DNA of 64,000 nt, from NCBI RefSeq assembly GCF_008274695.1, contig NZ_VTOU01000001.1, positions 186,001-250,000 of the forward strand, written 5' to 3'. Below are positions 42,063 through 52,573 of this stretch, one piece after another. The notes below the pieces were generated by a model. It did not search any database. It saw only the letters and a list, made by a program, of their open reading frames with translations, and was not told the origin of the DNA. Positions within the stretch are counted from its first letter, which is position 1; every line of letters begins with the position of its first letter. A program made the position numbers and the translations under genes. This stretch comes from Sphingomonas montanisoli. GTDB taxonomy: Bacteria; Pseudomonadota; Alphaproteobacteria; Sphingomonadales; Sphingomonadaceae.

Positions 42063-45000
42063 GCATCGACCACGAATGGCTCAACCTCATCGAGGTGTCA
42101 GGCCCCTTCCTCGCCGTGCCAGTTCTCCGCGAAGTGCTGCCGCAAGGATTGGAAGCCCTTGTCTCCGGCCGCCCGCAGCGGCTTCGCGCCGCCTATGACG
42201 AATGGCGTGACGCCGTCGATGCGGACGATCCCGACTTGCCCGCGATCCATTCGGCTTGGATCGACGAGATTCTCGATAGCGCCTTAGAGGCCGACGAGCA
42301 GGTTTTGCGGCGGGCCGCGACTTTGCCGGAGCGGTTGAAGGTGCCGCTGCCTGAGCACGGCGTCACGATCGCGCCCGACCTCGCCATCGTCGATCCAACC
42401 CAGGACGATGCCCCACTCCTGCTCGTGCAACTCTACGATCCCGACACCGATCTCGACGCTACCCGGAATGACGACGGGTTGGCCACGACACCCGGCGACC
42501 GCATGGTGGCACTGCTGCGCAGCGTCGGGTGCCCGGTCGGCGTCGTGACGAATGGCGAACGCTGGATGCTTGTCCATGCGCCGACCGGCTCCGTGGCGAG
42601 CTTCGCCAGCTGGTATGCACGGCTCTGGGGCCAAGAGCCCGAAACGCTTCGCGCTTTCGTCAGCCTCCTAGGGGTTCGCCGTCTTTTCGGCCCGGAAACC
42701 GAAAGGTTACCCGCACTGTTCGAGCGGTCGCTGAAGCATCAGGACGATGTGACCGACGCCCTCGGCGAACAAGTCCGCCGCGCCGTGGAAGTGCTGGTCC
42801 AATCCCTCGACCGCGCCGACCAGGATCGTAACCGGGATTTGCTGCAAGACGTCGATCCGCGAGAACTCTACGAGGCCGGCCTCACGGTCATGATGCGGCT
42901 CGTCTTCTTGCTTGCGGCGGAAGAGCGTGGCCTCCTCTTGCTCGGCGAGCCCCGCTATGACGCCTTCTACGCGCTATCCAGTCTGCGTATGCAGTTGCGC
43001 GCCGAGGCCGAGGAGATACTCGAACGCCGTCGTTCGGCATGGTCGCGGCTGCTGGCCCTGTTCCGTGGTATTTATGGCGGCATCGACCATCCGTTACTGC
43101 GCTTACCGGCAATGGGCGGCTCGCTCTTCGACCCAGATCGCTATCCGTTTCTCGAGGGTCGCAAGAAGGGCACGAACTGGCGCAGCGATCCCGCCGAGCC
43201 TTTGCCAATCGACGACCGGACGGTCCTTCTCTTGCTGGAGGCGATCCAGACGTTCGAGGGTCGCACGCTGTCCTACCGCGCACTCGACGTGGAACAGATC
43301 GGTCATGTTTACGAGGGCCTCCTCGAACGCACGGTTCAGCGCGTCGATGACCTTACCCTCGAACTGTATGGTTCGGCCAAAGCCAAAAATGCCCGCGTCT
43401 CTCTCGGCGAGATTGAATCGGCACGTCTCGACGGCACTGCAAGGACCATTGAACTACTGAAGGAACGTAGCGAACGCTCCGAGCCCGCTATTCGCAACGC
43501 CGTCGGCCGAGTGCCGAATGAACGCGTCGCGGCGCGGTTGCTCAGCGTCTGTCGCGGTGACGTTGCCCTGCGCGACCGTATCTTGCCCTTCGCCGAACTC
43601 CTGCGGACGGACCCATGGGGATATCCCCTCGTGCATCATGCTGGCGCCTTCGTCGTTGTCCTCGGCGCCGACCGACGTGAAAGCGGGACGCATTACACGC
43701 CCAAGAGCCTCACCGAGAAGATCGTCGAGGAAACGCTGACCCCTATCGCCTATCGCGGCCCGCCCGAAGGAGCGACACGAGAGGATTGGAAGCTCAGGAG
43801 TGCCGACGAACTCCTCGACCTGAAGATCTGCGATCCTGCGATGGGATCGGGCGCGTTCCTCGTGCAGTCCTGCCGCTGGCTCGCCGATCGACTAGTCGAA
43901 GCTTGGTCCAATTTGGAAGCGTCGGGAGGCCGGATCGACGACGAAGGCCGCGTTCGCGACGTGGATGACGCATCCGGGTTCGAGCCGTTGCCGCGCGATA
44001 CCGAAGAGCGGGCCATTCTTGCGCGTCGCCTGATAGCCGAGCGCTGCCTTTATGGCGTCGACAAAAACCCGCTCGCGGTCGAGCTCGCCAAGCTATCCCT
44101 TTGGCTGACCACGCTCGCCAAGGGGCGCCCCTTTGGCTTCCTTGATCACAACCTCAGAAGCGGCGACAGCCTGCTCGGTATCCATGATCTCGGTCAGCTC
44201 ATTGAGCTGGATATGAAGCCGACGGGCAATGCCCAGCTTCGCCTCTTCGGCCAGACCGTCCGTTCGGCCGTCGACAGGGCGCTCGCGCTACGGAGCCAGC
44301 TTCGCGCGATCCCCATCCGCGACATCGGTGATGTCGAGGCGATGGCCGCACTCGACGCGCAATCGAATGCCACGCTCGCGACGTCCGAACTAATCGCCGA
44401 CGCATTCGTCGGGCTCTTGGTTGCGACTGGAAGTGGCGGGGGTCTGGACAAGAGACTTGCCGCTCTCTCAACAGCAGCCGATCAAGCGTCAGATGGCGGG
44501 GACGACGCGGGCCGAGCACTCGCGGCACAAGCTCAGTCTGACCTCACGAGCGACTTTGTCGCTGAACAGCGTGGGCGCCCTTTACACTGGCCATTGGAAT
44601 TTCCCGAGGTCTTCCTCCGCACGAATGGCGGTTTCGACGCTTTCGTCGGGAATCCGCCGTTCCTTGGCAATAGATTGTGGAAGGGAACCTACGGAGCTGC
44701 CTACCAACGTGTCGTACAGATGATTTTGGATGTAGCGCCCGGAAAGATCGATCTTTCGGCCGTCTTCCATCGTCGTGCGACCTCACTGCTGAGATCCGGC
44801 GGAACCTACGGATTGCTGGCGGCGAACAACATTGCTGAAGGGAGCGCTGTTTCTGTTGGGTTGGAACGGATAGCAGCCGAAGGGGACTTCTACTTTTCCC
44901 GCAAGGGCATGCCGTGGCCGGGCGCGGCCTCCACGGTAATTGCCATTGTGTGCTTTCGGAAAGGTGGATGGACCGGGTTTAGGAACTGTGACGGCATTGC

Positions 45001-46147
45001 ATGCGATAAAATCGGGCCGCGTCTCCAGCCCGAAATCGGCGGGGGATGGGAGCCGCAGGCGCTCCCCGACACCCTGTTCGCGTTCGCGGGGGTCGATAAT
45101 AGCAAAGGGTTGGCCTTCGTCCTCACGGAGGAGCACCCCTGGTTCGAACGCCTTCGCTCTGAGAGCGGCTCTCTGCTGCGACCGTACATTACCGGCAACG
45201 ATATCACGAGTACTTCACTCACTCGAGTCGAGCGCTGGGCTCTAGACATTGCCGACCTGCCTCTCGAAACGATCGAGAGCGAGTGGCCGGTCGCATATCA
45301 GTTTCTCGTTGAGCTCGTGTTACCAACGCGAACCCAAAAGAACCTCAAAAGCTACAAGGGTCTCGTCGATCGGTGGTGGCAATTCTGGAACCATCGCGCT
45401 GCGCAAATGCGGCAGCTTCGTACACGCCATCAGTTCATAGCGTTTGCAAAGGCCGCAAAATATCCAATTTGCGTTCAGGCGCCAACGCAGTGGATATACA
45501 CGAACAAGGTTGTGCTTGTAGAAGAAGCTAACGAGCAAACCCATCCAATATGCTTGAGCTCCATGTTCCAAATTTGGTTGCGCAATTTTTCTGTCCGCAG
45601 TCTCGGAGGGGACAACAACACGCTGACACTATCTGTTAGTGAGGCGCTTGCGACGTTCCCTTTCCCACCTGGCCATGTCCCTGACAATGCCATCGCGGCA
45701 GCCAGAGATTTTCAGAGCACTCTCGTTTCGTGGAGCCGTCGAAATTCGGCTGGAATGACGGAAGCGATGAACGCCGTCCATTCAACTGCTTCGCACGACG
45801 ATCAAATTGTCGCAATTCGCAATATTCTCGAACAGATCGACGCTGGAGTAGCTGACGCCTACGGCTGGATCGACATTGATCTCTCTCATAATTTTCAAGA
45901 TGACTCCGATGATGGCGATGCTAGCTCCAGCTATCATGGTCTGGACAAGCAAACGCGCACACTTGTGCTATCCAAGCTCGTTGAGTTGAATCATCAGCTT
46001 TACGAAGCCACGGCGCCAGCTTCCGGGCTTGGTAAACAGCGTCCGAAATCTGTGAGAGGCAAGCGTCAAGCATCATCAGAGCTAGGACAACTTTTCGAAA
46101 ATGTCAGTGCGAGTGAAACACCTACCACCGAACCTATCACATACTGA
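42059..46147 (+). CDS. drmMI: DISARM adenine-N6 methyltransferase DrmMI
   Basis: A 1362-residue protein of Eco57I/PglX-like build. SAM motif I is KICDPAMGSGAFLV near residue 590; catalytic motif IV is NPPF at about 865 (FVGNPPFLGN). The first 550 residues are helical, with a possible nuclease-like or target-docking part; I see no clear PD-(D/E)xK. Further family segments are GTHYTPKSLTEKIVEETL and YGVDKNPLAVELAKLSLW. It methylates adenine to mark self DNA. Overlaps drmD by four bases. Confidence 0.88.
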   Translation: MSIDHEWLNLIEVSGPFLAVPVLREVLPQGLEALVSGRPQRLRAAYDEWRDAVDADDPDLPAIHSAWIDEILDSALEADEQVLRRAATLPERLKVPLPEHGVTIAPDLAIVDPTQDDAPLLLVQLYDPDTDLDATRNDDGLATTPGDRMVALLRSVGCPVGVVTNGERWMLVHAPTGSVASFASWYARLWGQEPETLRAFVSLLGVRRLFGPETERLPALFERSLKHQDDVTDALGEQVRRAVEVLVQSLDRADQDRNRDLLQDVDPRELYEAGLTVMMRLVFLLAAEERGLLLLGEPRYDAFYALSSLRMQLRAEAEEILERRRSAWSRLLALFRGIYGGIDHPLLRLPAMGGSLFDPDRYPFLEGRKKGTNWRSDPAEPLPIDDRTVLLLLEAIQTFEGRTLSYRALDVEQIGHVYEGLLERTVQRVDDLTLELYGSAKAKNARVSLGEIESARLDGTARTIELLKERSERSEPAIRNAVGRVPNERVAARLLSVCRGDVALRDRILPFAELLRTDPWGYPLVHHAGAFVVVLGADRRESGTHYTPKSLTEKIVEETLTPIAYRGPPEGATREDWKLRSADELLDLKICDPAMGSGAFLVQSCRWLADRLVEAWSNLEASGGRIDDEGRVRDVDDASGFEPLPRDTEERAILARRLIAERCLYGVDKNPLAVELAKLSLWLTTLAKGRPFGFLDHNLRSGDSLLGIHDLGQLIELDMKPTGNAQLRLFGQTVRSAVDRALALRSQLRAIPIRDIGDVEAMAALDAQSNATLATSELIADAFVGLLVATGSGGGLDKRLAALSTAADQASDGGDDAGRALAAQAQSDLTSDFVAEQRGRPLHWPLEFPEVFLRTNGGFDAFVGNPPFLGNRLWKGTYGAAYQRVVQMILDVAPGKIDLSAVFHRRATSLLRSGGTYGLLAANNIAEGSAVSVGLERIAAEGDFYFSRKGMPWPGAASTVIAIVCFRKGGWTGFRNCDGIACDKIGPRLQPEIGGGWEPQALPDTLFAFAGVDNSKGLAFVLTEEHPWFERLRSESGSLLRPYITGNDITSTSLTRVERWALDIADLPLETIESEWPVAYQFLVELVLPTRTQKNLKSYKGLVDRWWQFWNHRAAQMRQLRTRHQFIAFAKAAKYPICVQAPTQWIYTNKVVLVEEANEQTHPICLSSMFQIWLRNFSVRSLGGDNNTLTLSVSEALATFPFPPGHVPDNAIAAARDFQSTLVSWSRRNSAGMTEAMNAVHSTASHDDQIVAIRNILEQIDAGVADAYGWIDIDLSHNFQDDSDDGDASSSYHGLDKQTRTLVLSKLVELNHQLYEATAPASGLGKQRPKSVRGKRQASSELGQLFENVSASETPTTEPITY

Positions 46148-46157
46148 GGCCACGCCG

Positions 46158-47573
46158 ATGACGAAACCCACCACCGATCGGGCAGAAGCCAGTCCAACCA
46201 AACGGTTCTTCGTTTCGATGCTGACGCGAGACATCAACCTCGCTGATGCGATTCTCGACCTTCTCGATAATTGCCTGGATGGCGCGCTCCGGCTCGCGGA
46301 CGGTGGCGATGTGGATTACGCACAGCATTTCGTGAAGATCGAACTCACCGCAGATCACTTCTCGATCGAAGACAATTGCGGCGGCATCCCGCGCGACGTT
46401 GCAAAGAACTATGCCTTCAAGATGGGGCGTGAGCCGGACGACGACCGCGACTCCGACTCCGAGACTATTGGCATGTATGGCGTCGGCATGAAGCGTGCGA
46501 TCTTCAAGATGGGTCGCGAAGCGCTCGTTCGGACCCGTTACGGTGACGATACCTTCGAAGTGCCGATAACCTCCGCTTGGCTCGAAGCCAAAGGCTGGGA
46601 TCCGTTACCGATCAACGAACCGACCGAGGTGAACGAACAACTTGCCGAGCCCGGCACCGTGATCCGCGTGGACGAACTGTACGACGGTGTCGCCCGGCAC
46701 TTCGCGAACGAAGCTTTCGAGAACGAAGTCCGCACGGCCATCGCTGAGCATTTCACGATGTTCCTCCAATGGGGATTGAAAGTCGATCTCAACGGGACGC
46801 CCGTGGAGCCCGTGTTCGTCGAGGTTCTTGTGTCCGATCGTGCCGACGGTCCGGCTCCCTTCGTGTTTCAGAAGACGATCGACGACGTGTTGGTCTCAAT
46901 CACGGTCGGCCTGAACACCGGCCGAAGTTTGGGCAACGACGACGATGAGGATTCCGGCTTCGAGCGGGATCGCTCATCCGCGACTGCGGGCTGGACCGTG
47001 CTTTGCAACGATCGCGCGGTCATCGTAGGCGACAAGAGCCGATTGACTGGCTGGGGTGACGGCATCCCCCTTTACCATCCGCAGTTCGCCATCCTCACCG
47101 GGATCATCGAATTTCGGTCTAAAGTCGCGGATAAGCTGCCGGTGACGACGACGAAGAGGGCCTTGGACACTTCCTCTAACGTCTGGCTAGAATCGTTGGT
47201 GAAGATGAAGGAGGGGATGCGGGTATGGATCTCCTATACCAACCAGTGGAAAAACCACCCCAGAGCTGATCAGTCGAACTTCTGGGAAGACTCCAAGCCG
47301 CTGTCTCTCGGCAAGACGATCGCCGCAGTAGCCTTGCGCACCGACGTCAAAAAGTCTGAGAGCCAGATCGAGTTCAACCCTCAGAAAGCTAAGGTGCTTC
47401 CAGAACCGCCGGGGAAAACGCCATCCTCCCGCAGGATCGTATTCTCGCGACCGACCGAAGAACTTCGTCTGGTTTCCAAAATGCTGTTCGACATCGACGA
47501 TGAGAAGCCGGGCATCATCGGGGAAAAATGTTTCGAGCTGACACTGGCCAAAGCTGTGAAGCAGGGCGTCTGA
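46158..47573 (+). CDS. GHKL-type ATPase nested in the DISARM operon
   Basis: A 471-residue protein with a Bergerat ATP-binding fold: N-box NLADAILDLLDNCLDGA (about residues 27-43), G1-like SIEDNCGGIP (about 70-79), and G2-like GMYGVGMKRAIFKMG (about 106-120). The remaining 350 residues include RSSATAGWTVLCNDRAVI, like the transducer part of MutL/Hsp90/MORC proteins. It has no HisKA or receiver domain. It begins ten bases after drmMI (GAGG upstream) and ends three bases before the next gene. It is not a DISARM core component as far as I know; it probably forms a unit with the following gene. Confidence 0.8.
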   Translation: MTKPTTDRAEASPTKRFFVSMLTRDINLADAILDLLDNCLDGALRLADGGDVDYAQHFVKIELTADHFSIEDNCGGIPRDVAKNYAFKMGREPDDDRDSDSETIGMYGVGMKRAIFKMGREALVRTRYGDDTFEVPITSAWLEAKGWDPLPINEPTEVNEQLAEPGTVIRVDELYDGVARHFANEAFENEVRTAIAEHFTMFLQWGLKVDLNGTPVEPVFVEVLVSDRADGPAPFVFQKTIDDVLVSITVGLNTGRSLGNDDDEDSGFERDRSSATAGWTVLCNDRAVIVGDKSRLTGWGDGIPLYHPQFAILTGIIEFRSKVADKLPVTTTKRALDTSSNVWLESLVKMKEGMRVWISYTNQWKNHPRADQSNFWEDSKPLSLGKTIAAVALRTDVKKSESQIEFNPQKAKVLPEPPGKTPSSRRIVFSRPTEELRLVSKMLFDIDDEKPGIIGEKCFELTLAKAVKQGV

Positions 47574-47576
47574 ACC

Positions 47577-48572
47577 ATGGGCGCCGGATCATCACTCCCA
47601 TACCGCCTCAGACCCAACAAGGCTGTCGATCGGGAACTGTTTCTGTCGATGTTGATGCGACTCGCTCCTGCGCTGTCGCTCGAGAAGCACCATTATATCG
47701 GCCTGGGCGGCCCTTTCTTGGAAGACTTCAGGCTGGTCCATGCGCGTCTCGGCGTCGCACGCATGACCTGCATCGAGACCGAAGAAGAAGTTCATAAAAG
47801 ACAGCTCTTCAACCGGCCGATCGCTTCGATCGAGTGCATCCACGAGACATTGGAAAACTATCTCGATGGGCACGACTTCGAGTGCCCCGCCATCGTTTGG
47901 CTGGACTACACCGAGCCAAAAGCGATAACCGAGCAAATCGAGCGCTTCGCGCGGACGATCGGCATGGTGCCCATGGGGAGCATCCTCCGGATCACCCTCA
48001 ATGCCAATCCGGAATCCCTGGGCAAGCCGCTCCCAAACGACATCTCCGTAGAAGTCGGCGACGCTGCATCCGGTGATCGAGCTTTGAAACCCACCGTGCA
48101 AGAGTGGCGTCTGGCACGCTTCAAGGAGCGCGTGGGGCAGCTTTTTCCCAGTGGATTATCTCCCGAGGGGATGACGCACAAAACCTATGGGTCGAGCATT
48201 CTGCGCGTCGTCAAACTCGCCGTCGAGAAGGAAGCGCTCAACTTTCGCGATCGCCAGGTCGTGTGGTCCCTCGCGACGCATTATAAGGATGGTCAAGCGA
48301 TGGTGACCGCGGCGCTCGTTGTCTGCCCTGCCGACGACAACTCGATCCGCGATATCCTGGACGGCTGGGAGTTTCGGTCCACGCCCGACGCGCCTCATCG
48401 CCTCGACATGCCCGCGCTCTCGACGCTGGAGCGTTTAACGATGGAATCGGACGATGACGCTCGGGCGAAGCTGGCATTCTCTTTGCCCAAATCGGACATG
48501 GGCGAAGATCCGATCGACGTCTTCAAGAAATTCTACCGCATCTATCCGCACTTCTCTCGCGTCGAGCTGTAG
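47577..48572 (+). CDS. Unrecognised protein, partner of the GHKL ATPase, Rossmann-like
   Basis: A 331-residue protein I cannot assign. Near the N-terminus HHYIGLGGPFLEDFRLVHA (about residues 38-56) followed by ARMTCIETEEEVHKRQLFN fits strand-glycine loop-helix-strand-acidic residue, the order of a SAM-binding Rossmann methyltransferase. Later AIVWLDYTEP (about 105-114) could be the motif IV strand with an acidic residue. The C-terminal half is helical and ends in a FYRIYPHFSRVEL tail. It lies three bases after the ATPase gene and 23 before drmA. A methyltransferase-like or sensor role is an inference. Confidence 0.55.
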   Translation: MGAGSSLPYRLRPNKAVDRELFLSMLMRLAPALSLEKHHYIGLGGPFLEDFRLVHARLGVARMTCIETEEEVHKRQLFNRPIASIECIHETLENYLDGHDFECPAIVWLDYTEPKAITEQIERFARTIGMVPMGSILRITLNANPESLGKPLPNDISVEVGDAASGDRALKPTVQEWRLARFKERVGQLFPSGLSPEGMTHKTYGSSILRVVKLAVEKEALNFRDRQVVWSLATHYKDGQAMVTAALVVCPADDNSIRDILDGWEFRSTPDAPHRLDMPALSTLERLTMESDDDARAKLAFSLPKSDMGEDPIDVFKKFYRIYPHFSRVEL

Positions 48573-48595
48573 AGACCTCTTCCCATGGGCGACAC

Positions 48596-51500
48596 ATGAC
48601 TTCCATCCCGGAAAATACCCTGCAGCATTGGCTCATAAAAAAGCCAAACTGGTATGGGTCATTTGCGATCCAGCTCGCGACCCCCCGTTCAGCCATACCG
48701 GCGATGGGTGAAGGGCATTGGGTCGTATCTACCGGCGAAGATGACATGCTGATGCACGTCGGTCGCGTTTTTCGGATGCGGTCCGAAGCGGGTTCGACGA
48801 CGATCTACTTCAGCCATGTGTACGCGCTAACCGCCGAGACCAGCCCTTCCGATCTCGGCCTGACCCTCCCAGTAGGCCAGATCGCCAGGCTTCTCCCCGA
48901 AAATTTCTCGGCCGTCATGGCAAGGGCGGGAATCACGACCGCCGACATTCCGCTCGTCCAAGACGCGGCGTATACGCGCGACCTGCTCGAAATAGCCGTT
49001 CGCGACGATCTCTTGGGTCCCGCGGGCGGACCCGACGAACTGATAAAAGACATGAGCGTTCGCGACCGCTATTTGGTCGGGAAGCTTGCTCCTCGTAGGC
49101 CGAGCGACGACATCGTCCTTGTCGAGCCTGCTGCCGCCAGTGATGAGATCGGTGATATTGAAGACGAGCGATCGGCCCCGATCCATGAGCCGGGAGCGGA
49201 ATTCGCAAGCGCGTCGGGGCGGGTCGAACCCGAAGACGACGCACTCGACGAGATCGATACCACGAACAATCAGTCTCTCGTACCCTCCAGCATCGGGCTG
49301 ACCTTCTGCGTCGCCCCCGGCATCGACGCACTCGCCATCGACGTGCGCTGGGGGCGCTACGAACGCGTCCCAGGTGACGAACACGAAATCGTCAAAACGC
49401 GCAAAAACCGACTGACGGGGCACGAAGAGCAAACCAAGGTCAAGGTCTGGCGCCGCTTGCCGAGCGGGGGCGAAGTGTCTCTGACCCTACACGAAGGGCC
49501 GATCAAGCCAGCCATCTTGGATGTCGAGCAGCCCGAGGTGAGGCTTCAAGGAACGGTACGAACCAACGCGAAGGGTGAGCGTCTCGTTACGCTGTTCCTC
49601 GTCAACGGACAGCTTGAGCCCAGCGAGAACAAGGACCGCGCCTGGCTCTTTCAGCCCGAAATCTCGGCCGAGGCCCAATCCGGTGCCGCCGATCGAGCGA
49701 TCTTTCGGCGGCGTCCCTCGAATGACGTCGTCGTCGATGATCCCGAGCGCGATCGGTTGGCGCTGATCTACCGAAACCGTCTCGAGTTCGCGGTGGGCCA
49801 TGGCGTTTCCGTTCATGCCGATCCCGTTCCAGACGATCCGACGAAGGCATCGCGCCTCAAGACGGAGATCATCCCACGCTACGAGGTCGCTGTGACCGAA
49901 ACCCCGGGGCTCGATCCTGACGACCGACCAGCGATGCGCCGGATGGTCGAGGCCGGTTGGCTCGATATGCGCCGCCTTTCCGAAATGGAGCCAGATCGCC
50001 TTCGAGAAGCCCTGTCATGCTTGGTGGAGGATTATGCTGCCTGGATCGCTGAACAAGTCGATCGGCTGAAACAGCAAATCGATGGCCATGACGAGGCTGG
50101 ACGCGATGTCGTCGCCCGCTGCGAAGGTACGCTTCGTCGCCTCCGCGAGGGCGTGGGTACGCTCTTCTCCGATGAGGCAGCACTCGCGGCATTCCGCTTC
50201 GCCAATGAGTCCATGGCACGTCAGCGCGTTCAAAGCTTGTTCGCGCTCAAGCGACGGAGAGGCGAGACACCGGTTCTCGCTGAACTGGATCTTCCCAAGA
50301 ACCGGTCGTGGCGTCCTTTCCAGCTGGCCTTCCTTCTACTGTCGGTGCCCTCGCTGGCGGACGCGGCCCATCCGGATCGCACGAGCCCGGCGGAGGCCTT
50401 TGCAGACCTCTTGTGGTTCCCCACCGGCGGCGGCAAAACCGAAGCTTATCTTGGCGTCGCAGCTTTCGCGATGGCGATGCGTCGGCTGAAGAGCGACACG
50501 GGGGGGCTCGACGCCAGTCGAGGGCTCGCCGTCATCATGAGGTACACGTTGCGGCTCTTGACGCTGCAGCAGTTTCAACGCGCCGCTGCATTGCTGTGCG
50601 CGATGGAGGTGATCCGTCGTGCGGACGAGGCACGATGGGGCAAAGAGCCGTTCACGCTCGGCCTCTGGGTCGGTAATCGCGTGACCCCGGGTCGTACTGA
50701 CGATGCCCATCAGGCCATCGAAGCCCTACGAAACGGCGACCGAAACAAAGCGGGCATCGCCTCGCCAGCACAATTGACGAGTTGTCCTTGGTGCGGAACC
50801 GAAATTTCGCCGGGGCGCGACATCGAGGTCGATCGGATCGCCGGCAGGACCATCATCCACTGCGGCGATAAACTGGGCGCTTGCGAATTTTCTCGAGCGT
50901 CTTCGAGCGGGCGCCTACACCCTGGCTTACCCGTGAAAGTCGTGGATGAAGAAATCTATCATCGCCCCCCGACGATGATGATCGCCACGGTGGACAAATT
51001 CGCCATGATGGCTTGGCGCCCCGAAGTGCGCACGCTTTTCGGTCGGGTTGATGAAGAGTGTGAGCGCCACGGACTGCTCTGGCCCGGCCATGACTGCGGA
51101 ACCGGACATCGGGCCAGAGGGGCTCACCCGAACGCGAAGGTCAAGCCACTGCGCGCGCCGGTCCGGCCGCCGGATTTGATCATCCAGGACGAGTTCCATC
51201 TGATCAGCGGCCCACTGGGCACGATGGTCGGTCTTTACGAAAGCGCCGTCGACGAACTGAGTTCATGGCAGCTCGACGGCCACAAGGTTCGGCCGAAGGT
51301 CGTTGCCTCGACGGCCACCGTCCGTCGCGCCGAAGATCAGGTCCGGAATGTCTTCATGCGCAGGATCTCCGTTTTCCCGCCGACAGGGCTGGACGTGGAG
51401 GACAATTTCTTCTCGGTTCAGCGCTCCATCGCCGACAAGCCTGGACGCCGCTATATGGGGATCTGTGCGCCCGGCAGTTCGCGTCCCGCAGTCCTCATCC

Positions 51501-52573
51501 GAACCTACACGGCCTTTCTCACCGCCGCCCAGGCACTCTTCGATCGCTTCGGGCCGATCGCAGATCCATACATGACCCTCGTCGGCTACTTCAACTCACT
51601 GCGCGAGCTCGGTGGAATGAAGAGGCTCGCAGAAGACGACGTACAAACCCGTTCGTATCGTGTGGACATGAGCCTAGTCGATCGCCCCGGGCTATCCCAG
51701 CGGCGGGTCGGCGACGTTCGCGAGCTTACCTCGCGCGTTTCTAGCCACGACATTCCTCGCTATCTCGACCAGTTGGAAATCCCCTTCAACGCGATTTTCG
51801 ACCCCGCGGCACAGAAATGGGTCGAGGATCGGACTTCCGGTGCACCGCGACCGATCGACGTAGTCCTCGCCACGAACATGCTTTCGGTTGGCGTCGACGT
51901 GAACCGTCTCGGGGTGATGGTCGTGAACGGGCAGCCCAAGGGAACCGCAGAATACATCCAGGCGACCAGCCGGGTGGGCCGCTCCCATCCTGGGCTCGTT
52001 GCCACCGTTCTCACTTGGGCACGGCCCCGCGACCTTTCGCACTATGAAACGTTCGAACATTATCACGCTACATTCTACCAGCACGTCGAGGCGCAATCCG
52101 TCACACCATTCTCACCGCGCGCGCTTGATCGCGGACTGACTGGGGCGATGCTCTCCATCATGCGCAACAGCTACGAGGCTTTCGCTCCCAACGCGGGGGC
52201 CGGTGCCATGACCAGTCCCAGCCGGGCAGAGATGGCGGACACCATCGGAGTCGTCTCCGATCGAACCTGGGAGGTCACCGAGGATTCCGCCAAAAAAGCA
52301 CTCGCTGAGCAAGAAATGAAAACTCGCGCCGACGATTGGGCGAAGGAAGCGAATGTCGGCGGGCGCACGCTCGTCTATCAGAAGTTCGGGGCTGGCCCCA
52401 CTGCATATCCACTGCTCGAAACCCCGGGCGTCAAACCTTGGACTGACTGGACCGTTCCAATGTCCATGCGTGAGGTTGAGCCCGGCGTGAGGCTGGTGAT
52501 GGAGGACTCCCGTTCGCTCAGTGACCCGGACTGGCGCCCCCGCATCACTCCGACCGGCGGAGACGATGCATGA
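48596..52573 (+). CDS. drmA: DISARM helicase DrmA
   Basis: A 1325-residue helicase. Walker A FPTGGGKTEAY (about 607-617), zinc-like CPWCG...CGDKLGAC (about 730-765), motif II IIQDEFHLI (about 862-870), motif III VVASTATVRR, motif V VLATNMLSVGVDV (about 1091) and motif VI QATSRVGRSHPG (about 1121-1132). The N-terminal ~110 residues (HWLIKKPNWYGSFAI, GEGHWVVST, MHVGRVFRM) look like a separate small beta domain, perhaps PUA/EVE-like. DrmA with DrmB forms the DNA-loading core of DISARM. Stop overlaps the drmB start by four bases. Confidence 0.92.
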   Translation: MTSIPENTLQHWLIKKPNWYGSFAIQLATPRSAIPAMGEGHWVVSTGEDDMLMHVGRVFRMRSEAGSTTIYFSHVYALTAETSPSDLGLTLPVGQIARLLPENFSAVMARAGITTADIPLVQDAAYTRDLLEIAVRDDLLGPAGGPDELIKDMSVRDRYLVGKLAPRRPSDDIVLVEPAAASDEIGDIEDERSAPIHEPGAEFASASGRVEPEDDALDEIDTTNNQSLVPSSIGLTFCVAPGIDALAIDVRWGRYERVPGDEHEIVKTRKNRLTGHEEQTKVKVWRRLPSGGEVSLTLHEGPIKPAILDVEQPEVRLQGTVRTNAKGERLVTLFLVNGQLEPSENKDRAWLFQPEISAEAQSGAADRAIFRRRPSNDVVVDDPERDRLALIYRNRLEFAVGHGVSVHADPVPDDPTKASRLKTEIIPRYEVAVTETPGLDPDDRPAMRRMVEAGWLDMRRLSEMEPDRLREALSCLVEDYAAWIAEQVDRLKQQIDGHDEAGRDVVARCEGTLRRLREGVGTLFSDEAALAAFRFANESMARQRVQSLFALKRRRGETPVLAELDLPKNRSWRPFQLAFLLLSVPSLADAAHPDRTSPAEAFADLLWFPTGGGKTEAYLGVAAFAMAMRRLKSDTGGLDASRGLAVIMRYTLRLLTLQQFQRAAALLCAMEVIRRADEARWGKEPFTLGLWVGNRVTPGRTDDAHQAIEALRNGDRNKAGIASPAQLTSCPWCGTEISPGRDIEVDRIAGRTIIHCGDKLGACEFSRASSSGRLHPGLPVKVVDEEIYHRPPTMMIATVDKFAMMAWRPEVRTLFGRVDEECERHGLLWPGHDCGTGHRARGAHPNAKVKPLRAPVRPPDLIIQDEFHLISGPLGTMVGLYESAVDELSSWQLDGHKVRPKVVASTATVRRAEDQVRNVFMRRISVFPPTGLDVEDNFFSVQRSIADKPGRRYMGICAPGSSRPAVLIRTYTAFLTAAQALFDRFGPIADPYMTLVGYFNSLRELGGMKRLAEDDVQTRSYRVDMSLVDRPGLSQRRVGDVRELTSRVSSHDIPRYLDQLEIPFNAIFDPAAQKWVEDRTSGAPRPIDVVLATNMLSVGVDVNRLGVMVVNGQPKGTAEYIQATSRVGRSHPGLVATVLTWARPRDLSHYETFEHYHATFYQHVEAQSVTPFSPRALDRGLTGAMLSIMRNSYEAFAPNAGAGAMTSPSRAEMADTIGVVSDRTWEVTEDSAKKALAEQEMKTRADDWAKEANVGGRTLVYQKFGAGPTAYPLLETPGVKPWTDWTVPMSMREVEPGVRLVMEDSRSLSDPDWRPRITPTGGDDA

